Notes under the pieces: generated by a model
What the model was told of the DNA's origin: nothing
The model's input: only the letters and a program-made list of their open reading frames with translations
The model's database searches: none
Part shown: positions 17,737 to 29,460 of the stretch, one piece after another
Layout: each line of letters begins with the position of its first letter
How positions within the stretch are numbered: the first letter of the stretch is position 1
Origin: Flavobacterium fryxellicola
GTDB taxonomy: Bacteria; Bacteroidota; Bacteroidia; Flavobacteriales; Flavobacteriaceae
Length of the DNA: 64,000 nt
Reading direction: 5' to 3'
NCBI RefSeq assembly: GCF_900143245.1
Contig: NZ_FRDK01000001.1
Span: 558,001 to 622,000 of the forward strand
Program-made: the position numbers and the translations under genes

Positions 17737-18804
17737 ATGTCTTCAAAATTATTTTCTCCTCTTTCCATAAAAAGCATTACCCTTAAAAATAGAATTGCCA
17801 TTTCTCCGATGTGCCAATATTCAGCTACTGATGGCTTTGCCAATGATTGGCATTTGGTACATTTGGGCAGTCGTGCCAGTGGTGGTGCGGGATTAATTAT
17901 TCAAGAAGCCACTTCGGTTTCTCCTGAAGGTCGAATTTCACCGGAAGATTTAGGTCTTTGGAAAGACGAGCAAATCGAAAAAATGCAACAAATTAACCGT
18001 TTTATTGTCAGCCAAAACGCCGTTCCCGGAATCCAATTGGCGCATGCCGGCCGAAAAGCCAGCGCAGCATCACCATGGAACGGAGGTAGGAAAGTACCCA
18101 TTGCGGAAGGGGGTTGGGATTCGGTGGCTCCAAGTGCTGTGGCGTATCACGAAAACGAAGAAACGCCAATTGCGCTAGACAAAGTAGGCATCCAAAAAGT
18201 AATTGCTGATTTTAAGTCGGCTACGAAAAGAGCACTTCAAGCTGAGTTTCAGGTGATGGAAATTCATGCGGCGCACGGGTATTTGATGCACCAATTTTTA
18301 TCGCCACTGTCTAATTTTAGAACCGATGAATACGGAGGAAGTTTTGAAAACCGAATCCGATTAACGCTCGAAGTGGTCGACGCAGTTCAAGCAGGATGGC
18401 CAGACAATCTGCCTTTATTGGTTAGAATTTCGGCAACGGATTGGGCAGAAGGTGGTTGGAATATCGAAGAATCTATACAGCTTTCTAAAATTTTAAAAGA
18501 AAAAGGAGTGGACTTGATTGACGTTTCCTCGGGTGGAGCGGTTTCACACCAACAAATTCCGCTACGACCAAATTACCAAGTTCCTTTTGCTGAAAGCATT
18601 AAAAAAGAAGTTGGAATCCTAACAGGAGCTGTAGGTTTAATTACAGAGGCGACTCAAGCCGAGGAAATCATTGCATCTGGAAAAGCCGATTTGGTTTTAT
18701 TTGCTCGAGAATCCTTGAGAAATCCCAATCTCGGACTGACATTTGCCCATGATTTAGAAGCAGAAATAGTTTGGCCAAAACAATACGAAAGAGCGAAAAA
18801 ATAA
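17737..18804 (+). CDS. NADH:flavin oxidoreductase (Old Yellow Enzyme, YqjM-like)
   Basis: The 355-residue flavoprotein has the classic OYE motifs: KNRIAISPMCQYSATDG, IQLAHAGRKAS, EIHAAHGYLMHQFLSP (substrate-binding His pair), GGSFENRIRL, and a late GLITEATQAEEII segment near the phosphate-binding loop. MCQYS is characteristic of the YqjM class. The frame is open 35 codons further upstream, but family alignments begin at MSSKLFSPLSIKSITLKNR, so ATG 17737 is preferred. It catalyses NADPH-dependent reduction of activated alkenes. Divergent from rseP. Confidence 0.93.
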   Translation: MSSKLFSPLSIKSITLKNRIAISPMCQYSATDGFANDWHLVHLGSRASGGAGLIIQEATSVSPEGRISPEDLGLWKDEQIEKMQQINRFIVSQNAVPGIQLAHAGRKASAASPWNGGRKVPIAEGGWDSVAPSAVAYHENEETPIALDKVGIQKVIADFKSATKRALQAEFQVMEIHAAHGYLMHQFLSPLSNFRTDEYGGSFENRIRLTLEVVDAVQAGWPDNLPLLVRISATDWAEGGWNIEESIQLSKILKEKGVDLIDVSSGGAVSHQQIPLRPNYQVPFAESIKKEVGILTGAVGLITEATQAEEIIASGKADLVLFARESLRNPNLGLTFAHDLEAEIVWPKQYERAKK

Positions 18805-18937
18805 AATTTTAAAACATATAAGTCATTTAAGTTTTACTTTTAAAAGATTAGAGTTGTACTCTATAAAAACATTCCAATTCTTTGGTGAACTTACAGTACT
18901 TACGCGTTTGAGAGTTGTGCAGTGAAAAGCTTTTAAA

Positions 18938-19140
18938 CCATTAAGAAATTAAGGTTCTAGTTCTATTTTGAAGATAAAGCAAATCGATTTTTTTAAAAAC
19001 TTATAGGACTTATAAGATTAAAAGATTTGGTCACAGTAAATTTTTGAAACCATTAAGAAATTAAGAAAAGGTAAGGTCGTTTTTTAACGGTTACTTTAAG
19101 CGAAATAATTTTTAAAAACTTAGATGGCTTATATGTTAAA
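18938..19140. repeat. Degenerate tandem duplication (about 105-bp unit)
   Basis: Two units follow each other. Each starts AAACCATTAAGAAATTAAG (18938 and about 19048) and ends with AAAAACTTA-nnnn-CTTATA words (about 19000 and 19110). Related words (ACATATAAGTCATTTAAG) occur at 18813, 41370 and 42020. No coding potential. Confidence 0.55.
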
Positions 19141-19169
19141 AAAACCATCCTTAATATAAAACCTACCTT

Positions 19170-20210
19170 ATGCAAAAAATAAAAACCGCCTTACTTTCTT
19201 ACGGAATGTCTGGCAAAGTATTTCACGCTCCGTTTATAAATTTTCATGCAGGATTTGAACTTCTTGGTTCGTGGGAACGAAGTAAACAATTAATCCATCA
19301 TGATTTCCCAGAAGTGAAAAGCTATGCTACAATAAAAGAGTTGTTAGATGATGAGGTCGATTTGGTAATTGTAAATACGCCTGTCGAGACTCATTACGAT
19401 TATGCGAAACTAGTCTTGCTCGCAGGGAAGCACGCCATTGTTGAGAAAGCATTTACTACAACCGTGGCACAAGCTCAGGAACTGGCGGCTATTGCCAAAG
19501 AAAAAGGAGTAAAACTAGCGGTGTTCCAAAACAGAAGATGGGATAGCGATTTCAAAACAGTGCAAAAAATTATAGGAGAAAAGCTCTTAGGCGAAATCGT
19601 GGAAGCTGAATTCCATTTTGATCGCTACAATCCGCTGTTGAGTCCAAAGCAACATAAGGAAACCGTAAATTCAGGTGCGGGAATTCTGAAGGATTTAGGG
19701 CCACATTTAATAGATCAGGCACTGTGTTTGTTTGGTTTGCCGCAATCGGTTTTTGCTGATATTCGGATTACTAGAGAGCATTCGTTGGTAGACGATTATA
19801 TTGATATTTTACTGTATTATTCTAGTTTCCGAGTGCGATTAAAAGCCGGTTTTTTTGTTCGCGAAGCCATTCCGGCGTATGTCATTCATGGAAAAAAAGG
19901 GTCGTTCTTGAAGCCGCGTGGGGATGTACAGGAAGACGAATTAAAAGCAGGAAAAAAACCAGGCGCAGCTAATTGGGGCACCGAACCCATTGAGAAAAGC
20001 GGATTGTTACACACCGAAAGTAACGGTGAAACGGTACAAGAAATTAGTACCACACTTCAAGGCAATTACTACGACTTTTTTGATGGGGTTTATCATTCGA
20101 TTGCAAATAACGCTATAGAACCGGTGACGGCTCAAGATGGTGTTCAGGTAATGCAAATTATTGAAGCGGCTATTCAAAGTAGCGCTCAGAAAAAAGTAGT
20201 TGATTTGTAA
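19170..20210 (+). CDS. Gfo/Idh/MocA family oxidoreductase
   Basis: The 346-residue protein has an N-terminal Rossmann fold (ALLSYGMSGKVFHAPFI in place of a strict GxGxxG) with the conserved EKAFTTT (EKP-like) motif after LAGKHAIV. The C-terminal domain shows GAGILKDLGPHLIDQAL, the family's GG/D-H catalytic region. It resembles YdgJ/YvaA-type dehydrogenases acting on sugars or inositols. A second member of the family, at 36667, is not closely similar. Substrate unknown. Confidence 0.9.
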   Translation: MQKIKTALLSYGMSGKVFHAPFINFHAGFELLGSWERSKQLIHHDFPEVKSYATIKELLDDEVDLVIVNTPVETHYDYAKLVLLAGKHAIVEKAFTTTVAQAQELAAIAKEKGVKLAVFQNRRWDSDFKTVQKIIGEKLLGEIVEAEFHFDRYNPLLSPKQHKETVNSGAGILKDLGPHLIDQALCLFGLPQSVFADIRITREHSLVDDYIDILLYYSSFRVRLKAGFFVREAIPAYVIHGKKGSFLKPRGDVQEDELKAGKKPGAANWGTEPIEKSGLLHTESNGETVQEISTTLQGNYYDFFDGVYHSIANNAIEPVTAQDGVQVMQIIEAAIQSSAQKKVVDL

Positions 20211-20319
20211 CAAGTCTCTATCACAATAGAAATTGAGCCACTGATTCACAGATTTTAATCTTTATAGAATCAGTGCATCAGTGGCGTTCTTTTTAAAACC
20301 TACCGCAAATTCGTGGTAA

Positions 20320-20427
20320 TTACTTTTTATAAACAATAACTTTGTATTTCGCCTGACCTTGGCGGTTTTGATACAACCAACGATTGCTTTTTGTAATTTT
20401 GGCGTGTTGAATTCTAAAATAAATCAT
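20320..20427 (-). CDS. 35-aa ORF overlapping the MFS start, possible DUF6150-type remnant
   Basis: ATG at 20427 opens a 35-residue frame ending NRWLYQNRQGQAKYKVIVYK before TAA. The pattern of aromatic-Q-A-x-x-x-V-x-V resembles one repeat of DUF6150-like proteins, but the evidence is a single short motif. Its start codon lies within 5 bases of the TTG assigned to the opposite-strand MFS gene, so one of the two starts is probably wrong or this is a remnant. Confidence 0.3.
   Translation of the reverse strand: MIYFRIQHAKITKSNRWLYQNRQGQAKYKVIVYKK
20337..20344 (+). promoter_or_regulatory. Candidate -7 box for the MFS gene (TAACTTTG)
   Basis: An exact TAnnTTTG match lies 85 bases before the assumed MFS start. 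No clear TTG at the usual distance. Confidence 0.4.
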
Positions 20428-20428
20428 T

Positions 20429-21640
20429 TTGATAGATTTAAACTTTTTAGGAAGGTTAAGAACGAAAGGCAAGCTAAAGAAATCGTATAAGGATGCTAAG
20501 ATTTCCTATCTGAACCGAATTCGCTGGGCAGTTTCGATGTTTTATTTTGGTATGGGTTTGTGTTTTGCCACTTGGGCCAGCCGGATCCCAGATATTAAAA
20601 CGACCTTGCATTTAAGCGAAGGCGATTTAGGAAGTATTTTATTCGCTTTACCATTGGGACAACTAGTAATTATGCCCTTTTCAGGAAAATTAGTGACCCA
20701 TTTTGGTAGCCACCGCATCTTGCTATTTTCTCTATTATTATACGTTTTTAGCATGACCAATTTAGGCTTGGCTACAGCGGCTTGGCACCTATCATTAGGA
20801 CTATTTGTTTTTGGAATCTTTGGGAATCTATCTAATATTGCCGTCAACACGCAAGGTGTTTACACTGAAGTACTGTTCAAAAAAACAATCATGTCTTCTT
20901 TTCATGGAATGTGGAGTTTTGCCGGATTTATGGGAGCACTTGTGGGATTAGGAATGTTAGCTTTTGAGCTCTCTCCTTATACGCACTTTCTTATTGTGGC
21001 TGGCATCGTATTTTTGATGATCGCTTTCAACTATAAATTTTTAATCAAAGCCAAAGAAACCAAGCAAACAGAAAAGAAAAAGTTATTCTCAAAACCAGAT
21101 AGTGCTCTTATATGGTTGGGTGTAATTGGGTTTTGTTGCATGGCTAGCGAAGGCGTCATGTTTGACTGGAGTGGCGTTTATTTCAAAGATGTCATCAAAG
21201 CGCCGGGACCATTAGTGATTTTGGGGTACACCTCTTTTATGATTATGATGGCCGGTGGTCGCTTCATAGGAGACGGTCTGATTCAGAAATTTGGTCGAAA
21301 AACAGTCCTGCAAATCAGCGGAATTATGATTTCGGCGGGACTATTTACCGCCGTATTTTTCCCGTTTGTTATTCCCGCAACTATCGGATTTATGCTAGTT
21401 GGTTTGGGTGTTTCTACAATTGTACCCACCGTGTACAGTGTGGCTGGAAAAAACCCAAATGTTTCGCCCAGCGTAGCCTTAACGACCGTTTCCAGCGTTA
21501 GTTTTCTGGGTTTTTTGATGGGGCCACCTATAATTGGATATATTGCGGAGCTGTCTAGTTTGCGCTTTTCGTTTGCCTTTATCGGGGTTTTTGGGATATT
21601 TATTGCCATAATGGTATCCCGCATCAAAGCAATAGCGTAA
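20429..21640 (+). CDS. Major facilitator superfamily transporter (YbjJ-like)
   Basis: About 12 hydrophobic segments in 403 residues, with the first helix pair containing GLCFATWASRIPDIK and the second NIAVNTQGV, as in YbjJ-type MFS proteins. The cytoplasmic loop KAKETKQTEKKKLF splits the two halves. Start choice is uncertain: TTG at 20429 is the first conventional start after an in-frame TAA at 20420, and the next ATG falls within helix 1. Substrate is not predictable; it follows an oxidoreductase gene but is separated by about 220 bases. Confidence 0.85.
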   Translation: MIDLNFLGRLRTKGKLKKSYKDAKISYLNRIRWAVSMFYFGMGLCFATWASRIPDIKTTLHLSEGDLGSILFALPLGQLVIMPFSGKLVTHFGSHRILLFSLLLYVFSMTNLGLATAAWHLSLGLFVFGIFGNLSNIAVNTQGVYTEVLFKKTIMSSFHGMWSFAGFMGALVGLGMLAFELSPYTHFLIVAGIVFLMIAFNYKFLIKAKETKQTEKKKLFSKPDSALIWLGVIGFCCMASEGVMFDWSGVYFKDVIKAPGPLVILGYTSFMIMMAGGRFIGDGLIQKFGRKTVLQISGIMISAGLFTAVFFPFVIPATIGFMLVGLGVSTIVPTVYSVAGKNPNVSPSVALTTVSSVSFLGFLMGPPIIGYIAELSSLRFSFAFIGVFGIFIAIMVSRIKAIA

Positions 21641-21686
21641 TATTTTTTTCAGGAGCAACAGCAGTATTTTTCATAATAAAGTGATC

Positions 21687-21790
21687 TCCCGCTGTTCGCA
21701 GTATCTTTTTTTAAACGCATTTCGTGTTGTTTTCAAGAAGTTCAATTCTCCATGCGTTTATAAAAAAAGGATACTTGCTACCATCGCGGC
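21687..21790. repeat. Dispersed palindromic repeat, member 2, in a 540-base gap
   Basis: CCCGCTGTTCGCAGTATC at the left and GGATACTTGCTACCATCGCGG at the right flank near-complementary inner arms (TTTTTTTAAACGCAT / ATGCGTTTATAAAAAAA). The outer words parallel those at 33441-33555. The rest of 21641-22178 shows no gene other than an 8-codon frame immediately before the next gene. Confidence 0.55.
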
Positions 21791-22059
21791 TATACAGTTC
21801 GTATGTTTTGCTAAGAACTTTTCCCCAAAACAGTTGCTAAAATTACTGCACTAAAATAATTTACTTGAAAATCAATATGTTAGTATTTTTTGCATACATT
21901 TAACATTAGAATTCTTTCATGCTTTAGTACAATTGGATGCTGAATAGTAAATACCACTTTTTGCAGCAGCATCTTATTTAGGGTTTATACCACTTTTCCA
22001 AAATTCACTTTTAATTATTTAAAGTTGCTATCCTTTTTTGGATACCCTTCTTTATGCTT

Positions 22060-22182
22060 TTAGTTCAATCTTTAAGGTTTCTCTTAGGGGTTGAACTTCT
22101 TGCATAAGAGAAGCAAAGGAAAGCAAAGTCTCAATTACTGTCAATTTTATTAAATATGAACCCTCATCTGTTGAATACATGA
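22060..22182 (+). promoter_or_regulatory. Leader hairpin and 8-codon ORF upstream of the TonB receptor
   Basis: TTCTCTTA and TAAGAGAA arms (about 22079-22112) could form a leader stem. A frame MNPHLLNT at 22156-22182 ends TGA overlapping the receptor ATG (ATGA), so reinitiation coupling is possible. Function is speculative. Confidence 0.25.
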
Positions 22183-25016
22183 ATAAATTTTACGTTGTTT
22201 TCTTTCTTCTCTTTCAACTAGGAGGTATTAATGCACAAAATGACACTGGAATTTTTGGAAGAGTAGTGGATTCCAAAACCCAAAATCCATTGGGTTTTGT
22301 AGTTGTGAGTATTCAAAATTCTTCATTAATGCAACTCACAAAAGCCGATGGAAATTTTAGTTTTGATTCCCTTCCCCCAGGAAATATCTTGCTTCTCGTA
22401 CACAGTCAAGGATTCCAAGACGGCCTGTATCCTATCGAAATTACTGCGGGAATAAGGCTGGATTTAGGAACAATCGCGCTGGAAGAAGACCAATCTATCG
22501 AACAGCAAAGCAGCATTATCACACTTATAGAAAGCGATTTTGGCGAAGACAACAGCAGTTCCGAAAGTACATCTGGTCTTCTACAATCCTCGAGAGATGC
22601 TTTTTTGCAAGCTGCCGCCTTCAATTGGGGACAAGCCCGTTTTAGAGTTCGCGGATTAGACAGCGAACATTCTACGATGATGATCAATGGCGTTGTAATG
22701 AATAAAATCCTTGATGGAAGGCCACAATGGGGCGAATGGGGAGGTTTAAATGATGCCCTGCGCAATCAGGAATTCACCTTAGGAACAGCGCCCTCGGATT
22801 ATACGTTTGGTGGAATTCTAGGAACACAAGAAATAAATACCAGAGCTTCTATTTATAGGCCTGGTTCCCGAATTTCATTTTCAGGAACCAATACCAATTA
22901 CAGTTGGCGTACTATGGCAACACATGCTTCGGGGATGAACGCAAGAGGTTGGGCTTTTGTAGTTTCAGCAGGAAAGCGCTGGGCGCAAGAAGGCTATTTT
23001 GAAGGAACCAATTATGATGCGAATTCCTTTTTTATAAGCATCGAAAAAAAATTAAGCGAGCAGCATTCCTTGAATCTAACCGCACTGTATACGCCGAATT
23101 CCAGAGCTAAAAACTCCCCAAATACGGCAGAAGTGACCCAGTTGACGAACGTAAAATACAATTCCTATTGGGGTTTTCAGGATGGTAAAAAGAGAAATGC
23201 CCGCATAAAAACGATAGAAGAGCCTACGATAATGTTGAATCATTATTTTAAAATCAACGATAAAGCCAATTTGAATTCGAGTGTACTGTATCAGTTTGGT
23301 AAAATTGCCAATAGCAACATCGATTTTCAAAATGCAAATAGTCCAGATCCTGCGTACTACAGAAAAATGCCTAGCTATTACACCTCGCTCTATGCGCGGG
23401 ATAACGGAGAATTTTCGGGAGCTTTTACACCTGATTTTGAAAATGCGGAGAAAAGTAAAGCAGCATTTCTAGCCAATCCACAAGTGGATTGGAAGGCGTT
23501 GTATGAGGCCAATCAAAATCCTGTTTTTGATTCCAATGGACTAATTACAGGCTATGAACCCACAAAAAGTAAGTATGTTTTGTACGAAGATCAAGTCCAA
23601 GACCAAACAGTAGTAGCAACAACAAATTTGAGTGTTCTTCTTTCAGAGCATATCGCTCTAAATGCAGGAGCGTTTTTTAAAAAACTACAATCACAGAATT
23701 CGCAACAACTTTTGGACTTACTGGGCGGTTCTTATTTTGAGGATATAGATGCATTTTATGGCGGGAATCAATCCCAATCTGATTTGAATAATCCAGACCG
23801 TCAAGTGGTGGTTGGCGATACGTATGGATACAATTATAATTTTTATGCCAATACTTTAGATGCTTTTACACAGTTTAAGTTTACTTTTAGTAAGGTGGAT
23901 TTTTATTTGGCTCAAAGTTTTTCAAAGAGCAGTTATCAAAGAGAAGGATTGTATAAAAACGGAATTTATCCCAGCAATTCCTTCGGGAAAAGTGAGAAAG
24001 TGGTCTTTGAAAACTTTGGCTTCAAAGCCGGATTGAATTTAAAAATTTCGGGAAAACAGTTGGTAACTTTCAATGCGGCACATTTGACGAAAGCACCATC
24101 ATTACGCAATACTTTTGCAAATTCAAGAGTGAATAATTCAATTGCTGACGGGATCGAAAGCGAAAATAACAGCAGTTTGGATGCTAGTTATGTGTACCGA
24201 TCCCCAAAATTTAAAGCCCGACTAACTGCCTATTATGCTTTACTTAAAAATGCCACTCAGATTTCCTTTTTTTATGCCGAAGGAATTTTTGATGATGGCG
24301 CAGGCTATTTAAATACCGATGCTTTTGTGAGTCAAACTTTAACACAATTGAATAAAAAGAATATCGGAGCAGAATTCAGTTTGGAATACCAACTAAGTCC
24401 TACCTTTAAAACCACTTTTTCAGCCGCATTTGGCGAATATACGTATGACAGTAATCCAAAAGTGACGTTGATTAACGATGCGCAAGCTTCAGTGGAAAAT
24501 ACGAGTCCGGTTTTCGATTTTGGAACCGCGGCACTCAAAAAGTACAAGCAAGCGGGAATGCCACAACGGGCCTATTCCGTAGGGGTGGAATACCGAGACC
24601 CCAAGTATTGGTGGATTAGCGCCAATATCAATTACCTGACCAATAGTTACATTGATATTTCTCCGATTTCCAGAACCGAAATATTTTATAGAAATCCATC
24701 CAGCGGTTTTAATTTTCCAGAGGCGACGGAGGAACGGGCAGCACAACTGCTTCAACAAGAAAAATTTGCTCCAACTATGTTGCTTAATCTAGTGGGCGGA
24801 AAATCGTGGCGAATCTATGGAAAGAATGTTGGAATTTTTGCCAGCATCAATAATGTACTCGATGTTACTTATAAAACAGGCGGTTACGAACAAGCCCGAA
24901 ACGCTAATTTCAGAGAAAGAAACCAAGATATTTCCAGCGGCAGCCCTTCTTTTGGACCCAAATATTTCTACGGATACGGTCGAACGTATTTTGTGAATCT
25001 GTATATCAATCTTTAA
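22179..25016 (+). CDS. TonB-dependent receptor with carboxypeptidase-like regulatory domain
   Basis: The 945-residue outer-membrane protein has a signal peptide (GGINAQ, residue 20), a CarboxypepD_reg-like domain (GRVVDSKTQNPLGFVVVSIQ), then a plug (FRVRGLDSEHSTMMINGVVMN) and a barrel ending VNLYINL. It is directly followed by a DUF5689 lipoprotein gene (10 bases), an association common in Flavobacteriia. It is longer than simple siderophore receptors and lacks a SusD partner. The transported compound is unknown. Confidence 0.92.
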   Translation: MNKFYVVFFLLFQLGGINAQNDTGIFGRVVDSKTQNPLGFVVVSIQNSSLMQLTKADGNFSFDSLPPGNILLLVHSQGFQDGLYPIEITAGIRLDLGTIALEEDQSIEQQSSIITLIESDFGEDNSSSESTSGLLQSSRDAFLQAAAFNWGQARFRVRGLDSEHSTMMINGVVMNKILDGRPQWGEWGGLNDALRNQEFTLGTAPSDYTFGGILGTQEINTRASIYRPGSRISFSGTNTNYSWRTMATHASGMNARGWAFVVSAGKRWAQEGYFEGTNYDANSFFISIEKKLSEQHSLNLTALYTPNSRAKNSPNTAEVTQLTNVKYNSYWGFQDGKKRNARIKTIEEPTIMLNHYFKINDKANLNSSVLYQFGKIANSNIDFQNANSPDPAYYRKMPSYYTSLYARDNGEFSGAFTPDFENAEKSKAAFLANPQVDWKALYEANQNPVFDSNGLITGYEPTKSKYVLYEDQVQDQTVVATTNLSVLLSEHIALNAGAFFKKLQSQNSQQLLDLLGGSYFEDIDAFYGGNQSQSDLNNPDRQVVVGDTYGYNYNFYANTLDAFTQFKFTFSKVDFYLAQSFSKSSYQREGLYKNGIYPSNSFGKSEKVVFENFGFKAGLNLKISGKQLVTFNAAHLTKAPSLRNTFANSRVNNSIADGIESENNSSLDASYVYRSPKFKARLTAYYALLKNATQISFFYAEGIFDDGAGYLNTDAFVSQTLTQLNKKNIGAEFSLEYQLSPTFKTTFSAAFGEYTYDSNPKVTLINDAQASVENTSPVFDFGTAALKKYKQAGMPQRAYSVGVEYRDPKYWWISANINYLTNSYIDISPISRTEIFYRNPSSGFNFPEATEERAAQLLQQEKFAPTMLLNLVGGKSWRIYGKNVGIFASINNVLDVTYKTGGYEQARNANFRERNQDISSGSPSFGPKYFYGYGRTYFVNLYINL

Positions 25017-25026
25017 ATTAAAGTAT

Positions 25027-26379
25027 ATGAAATCAACATTTTACAGCGTCTTTTTATTTTTGCTGATGCCATTCACATTCAGTAATTGTGTGACAGATGA
25101 TATTCCAGCGCCAAAACTGCTATGTACCCAACCAGATTTAGTACCCAATAAAACAGTTGGTGAAGTTCAGTCCACTGCAAATGCCATTGTCACACAATAC
25201 AAATACGATGATATTATCGAGGCGTATGTAGTTTCCAGTGATGAATCAGGGAATTTTTTTAAGTCGATTTCCTTTCAAACTTTGGCAACAGCCACAACGC
25301 CGGCTGTAGGTTTTAGTGTTCCCGTGGACGCGACCAACTTATATATTGATTACAGATTGGGCAATAAAGTATACTTAAAATTAAAAAACCAGTACACCGA
25401 TATTTCCTTTGGCGGACTGCGTATTGGAAGCATTTTTGTGAATTCCTACAATGAAGGTGGGGTAGGGCGACTTTCGCAAAATGATTATAAAAAGGTGTTG
25501 AATGCGTCTTGTACCAATGTAAAAGAGGAAGTTTTAGTGCGGTCCTTGTCGATGTCAGAAGCACTGCATGATTCCAATTTGAATACCTTAGTCGAGCTGT
25601 CGGATGTTCAATTTTCAGCAGCCGCAATAGGTCGTCGGTATTTTGAGGAAACCAATAATGTGGGTGGCGCGACCAATTGGAGTTTGCTGGATAAATTGGG
25701 GAATCAAGTTTATTTTAGAACCAGTAGTTTTTCTGATTTTGCCACAAAAGTAGTGCCCGATGGCAGCGGTAAAGTAAGAGGAATTTTGACTAAATACGGA
25801 ACGGACTATCAATTACTTCCCCGATCCGAAAAAGATGTGGTGATGACCGGAAACCGAGCAGTTCCTTTTTTCTACGAAGATTTTGAAACAGTAATAGATA
25901 AATCGAAATTAAATTTACCCGGTTGGGCTAATTTGGTTCAAAAAGGAACACTTTTCTGGAAAGGAACAGTATATTCTGGTAACGGTTATGCCGAATTTAA
26001 CATCACAGGAACTAAAGTTGTTTCAAATGTAGCTTGGTTGATTTCTCCCAAAATTGATATGGACGTTCACTCAAACGAAGTGCTGACTTTTAGAACCGCG
26101 CAGCATCATTTAGACGTTGACTCGCCATTAAATGCATTGGACGTTTATGTTTCTACTAATTTTGATGGATTGAATGTGACCGCTGCCACATGGATTCCTT
26201 TAGTTGTAAAGTTGCCCAGTCAGGCTACGCCTTGGTATCAATTTATAGGTAGTGGCGCCATTGATTTATCATCGTATAAAGGCAAAATCAATATCGCTTT
26301 CAGGTACACTGGATCGGGTAAAAATTTGGCTTTGGATGGTGCTTTCCAAATAGATGATGTTCAGGTTTTTGGGGATTAA
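25027..26379 (+). CDS. DUF5689 domain lipoprotein with C-terminal choice-of-anchor-J-like domain
   Basis: The 450-residue protein has a lipoprotein signal (FTFSNC). Residues about 45-270 match the DUF5689 pattern (IIEAYVVSSDESGNFFKSI, YIDYRLGNKVYLKLKN, LVELSDVQF, VRGILTKYGTDYQLLPRSEKDV). The remainder (FYEDFE, NLPGWANL, AWLISPKIDMD, IDLSSYKGKINIAFRY) looks like the jelly-roll choice-of-anchor-J domain. It is probably a surface-exposed partner of the upstream TonB receptor, cotranscribed with it. Confidence 0.85.
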   Translation: MKSTFYSVFLFLLMPFTFSNCVTDDIPAPKLLCTQPDLVPNKTVGEVQSTANAIVTQYKYDDIIEAYVVSSDESGNFFKSISFQTLATATTPAVGFSVPVDATNLYIDYRLGNKVYLKLKNQYTDISFGGLRIGSIFVNSYNEGGVGRLSQNDYKKVLNASCTNVKEEVLVRSLSMSEALHDSNLNTLVELSDVQFSAAAIGRRYFEETNNVGGATNWSLLDKLGNQVYFRTSSFSDFATKVVPDGSGKVRGILTKYGTDYQLLPRSEKDVVMTGNRAVPFFYEDFETVIDKSKLNLPGWANLVQKGTLFWKGTVYSGNGYAEFNITGTKVVSNVAWLISPKIDMDVHSNEVLTFRTAQHHLDVDSPLNALDVYVSTNFDGLNVTAATWIPLVVKLPSQATPWYQFIGSGAIDLSSYKGKINIAFRYTGSGKNLALDGAFQIDDVQVFGD

Positions 26380-26411
26380 TAATTTTTATAAAAGACAAGA
26401 GTTGAATTCAC

Positions 26412-26419
26412 TATATTTG
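26412..26419 (+). promoter_or_regulatory. Candidate -7 box for the FKBP gene (TATATTTG)
   Basis: TAnnTTTG match 22 bases before the FKBP start codon; the -33 element is not obvious. It suggests the FKBP gene can be transcribed separately from the receptor operon. Confidence 0.45.
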
Positions 26420-26441
26420 TCCCTCTTAAAAAAAACACATC

Positions 26442-26903
26442 ATGAAATCTACTTTATTAGCACTTGTTTCTTTATTATTTGTTTCTTGTTTATCGGATAA
26501 CGAAGCATCTAAACCTGTTGATTACACGATTCAAAACGAAAAAGAGATCGTGGATTACATTGCCAAAAATAATTTGACTGCCACAAAAACCGATTCAGGT
26601 TTGTATTATGTGGTTAATGAAGCGGGAACTGGAACTCAACCAACAGCTTCATCTAATGTAACGGTAGCGTACAAAGGGTATTTTACTAATGGAAATACTT
26701 TTGACCAAAGTAATGCTTCAGGAATTTCATTTGGTTTAAACCAAGTGATAAAAGGATGGACAGAAGGCATTCCGTATTTTAAAGAAGGTGGAAATGGAGT
26801 TCTTTTAATTCCTTCTCATTTGGGTTATGGAAGCACTGGTAGCGGACCTATTCCAGGCGGATCTGTACTTGTTTTTGATGTTAAACTGATTAAAGTAAAT
26901 TAG
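26442..26903 (+). CDS. FKBP-type peptidyl-prolyl cis-trans isomerase lipoprotein
   Basis: This 153-residue protein has a lipoprotein signal (LLFVSC) and one FKBP domain: VTVAYKGYFTNGNTFDQS, GLNQVIKGWTEGIPYFKEGG, LLIPSHLGYG and VLVFDVKLIKV. The active-site aromatics and the Tyr of LGYG are present. It would catalyse prolyl isomerisation in the periplasm, perhaps assisting folding of outer-membrane or secreted proteins such as the adjacent receptor. A strong terminator follows. Confidence 0.93.
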   Translation: MKSTLLALVSLLFVSCLSDNEASKPVDYTIQNEKEIVDYIAKNNLTATKTDSGLYYVVNEAGTGTQPTASSNVTVAYKGYFTNGNTFDQSNASGISFGLNQVIKGWTEGIPYFKEGGNGVLLIPSHLGYGSTGSGPIPGGSVLVFDVKLIKVN

Positions 26904-26921
26904 TTCGAGGTTATTATAAAA

Positions 26922-26957
26922 TCAAAAAAGGCTGTCTTCACGGACAGCCTTTTTTGA
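26922..26957. terminator. Bidirectional terminator between FKBP and GH97 genes
   Basis: TCAAAAAAGGCTGTC and GACAGCCTTTTTTGA arms around a 6-base loop, placed between two convergent genes (19 bases after one stop, 5 before the other). Confidence 0.88.
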
Positions 26958-26961
26958 TTTA

Positions 26962-29094
<2,133 letters not shown>

Positions 29095-29339
29095 TTAATA
29101 ATTAATCCAAGTTTGATGTTAAAAGCTCCTTAAGATGCCTTTACGAAATCGATTTATTCCGAAAAAGTAAAAGTAAACCCTTTGGACACTACATATATTG
29201 CTGATTAAAAAAAAGTAGATTTTATTTCTGTATTAATAATGCAAGTTAATTAAAATCAGCATATTGTGTAAAAAAAGCAATAAAAAAAAGTAGTGAATTT
29301 ATACTGAGTTCTAATGTAAAGTAATTAAAACGGACTGGG

Positions 29340-29460
29340 TTAGCATACTAGTATTCAGGTGGGCGTATCCCTTCGTAAAAACTGCGGGTCGGGCTTTTGG
29401 CTCTATCTTTATTTTTTTAAAGAAAAAAAATAAAGGATGCCGCCGCAATCCCTTACGCAA
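29340..29460. repeat. Dispersed palindromic repeat, member 3, in a 520-base gap
   Basis: Words GCGGGTCGGGCTTTTGGCTC at the left and GGATGCCGCCGCAATCCC at the right flank a near-palindromic centre (ATCTTTATTTTTTTA / AAAAAAAATAAAGGAT). The outer words match members at 33441 and 21687. The rest of 29080-29603 appears empty of genes. Confidence 0.55.
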
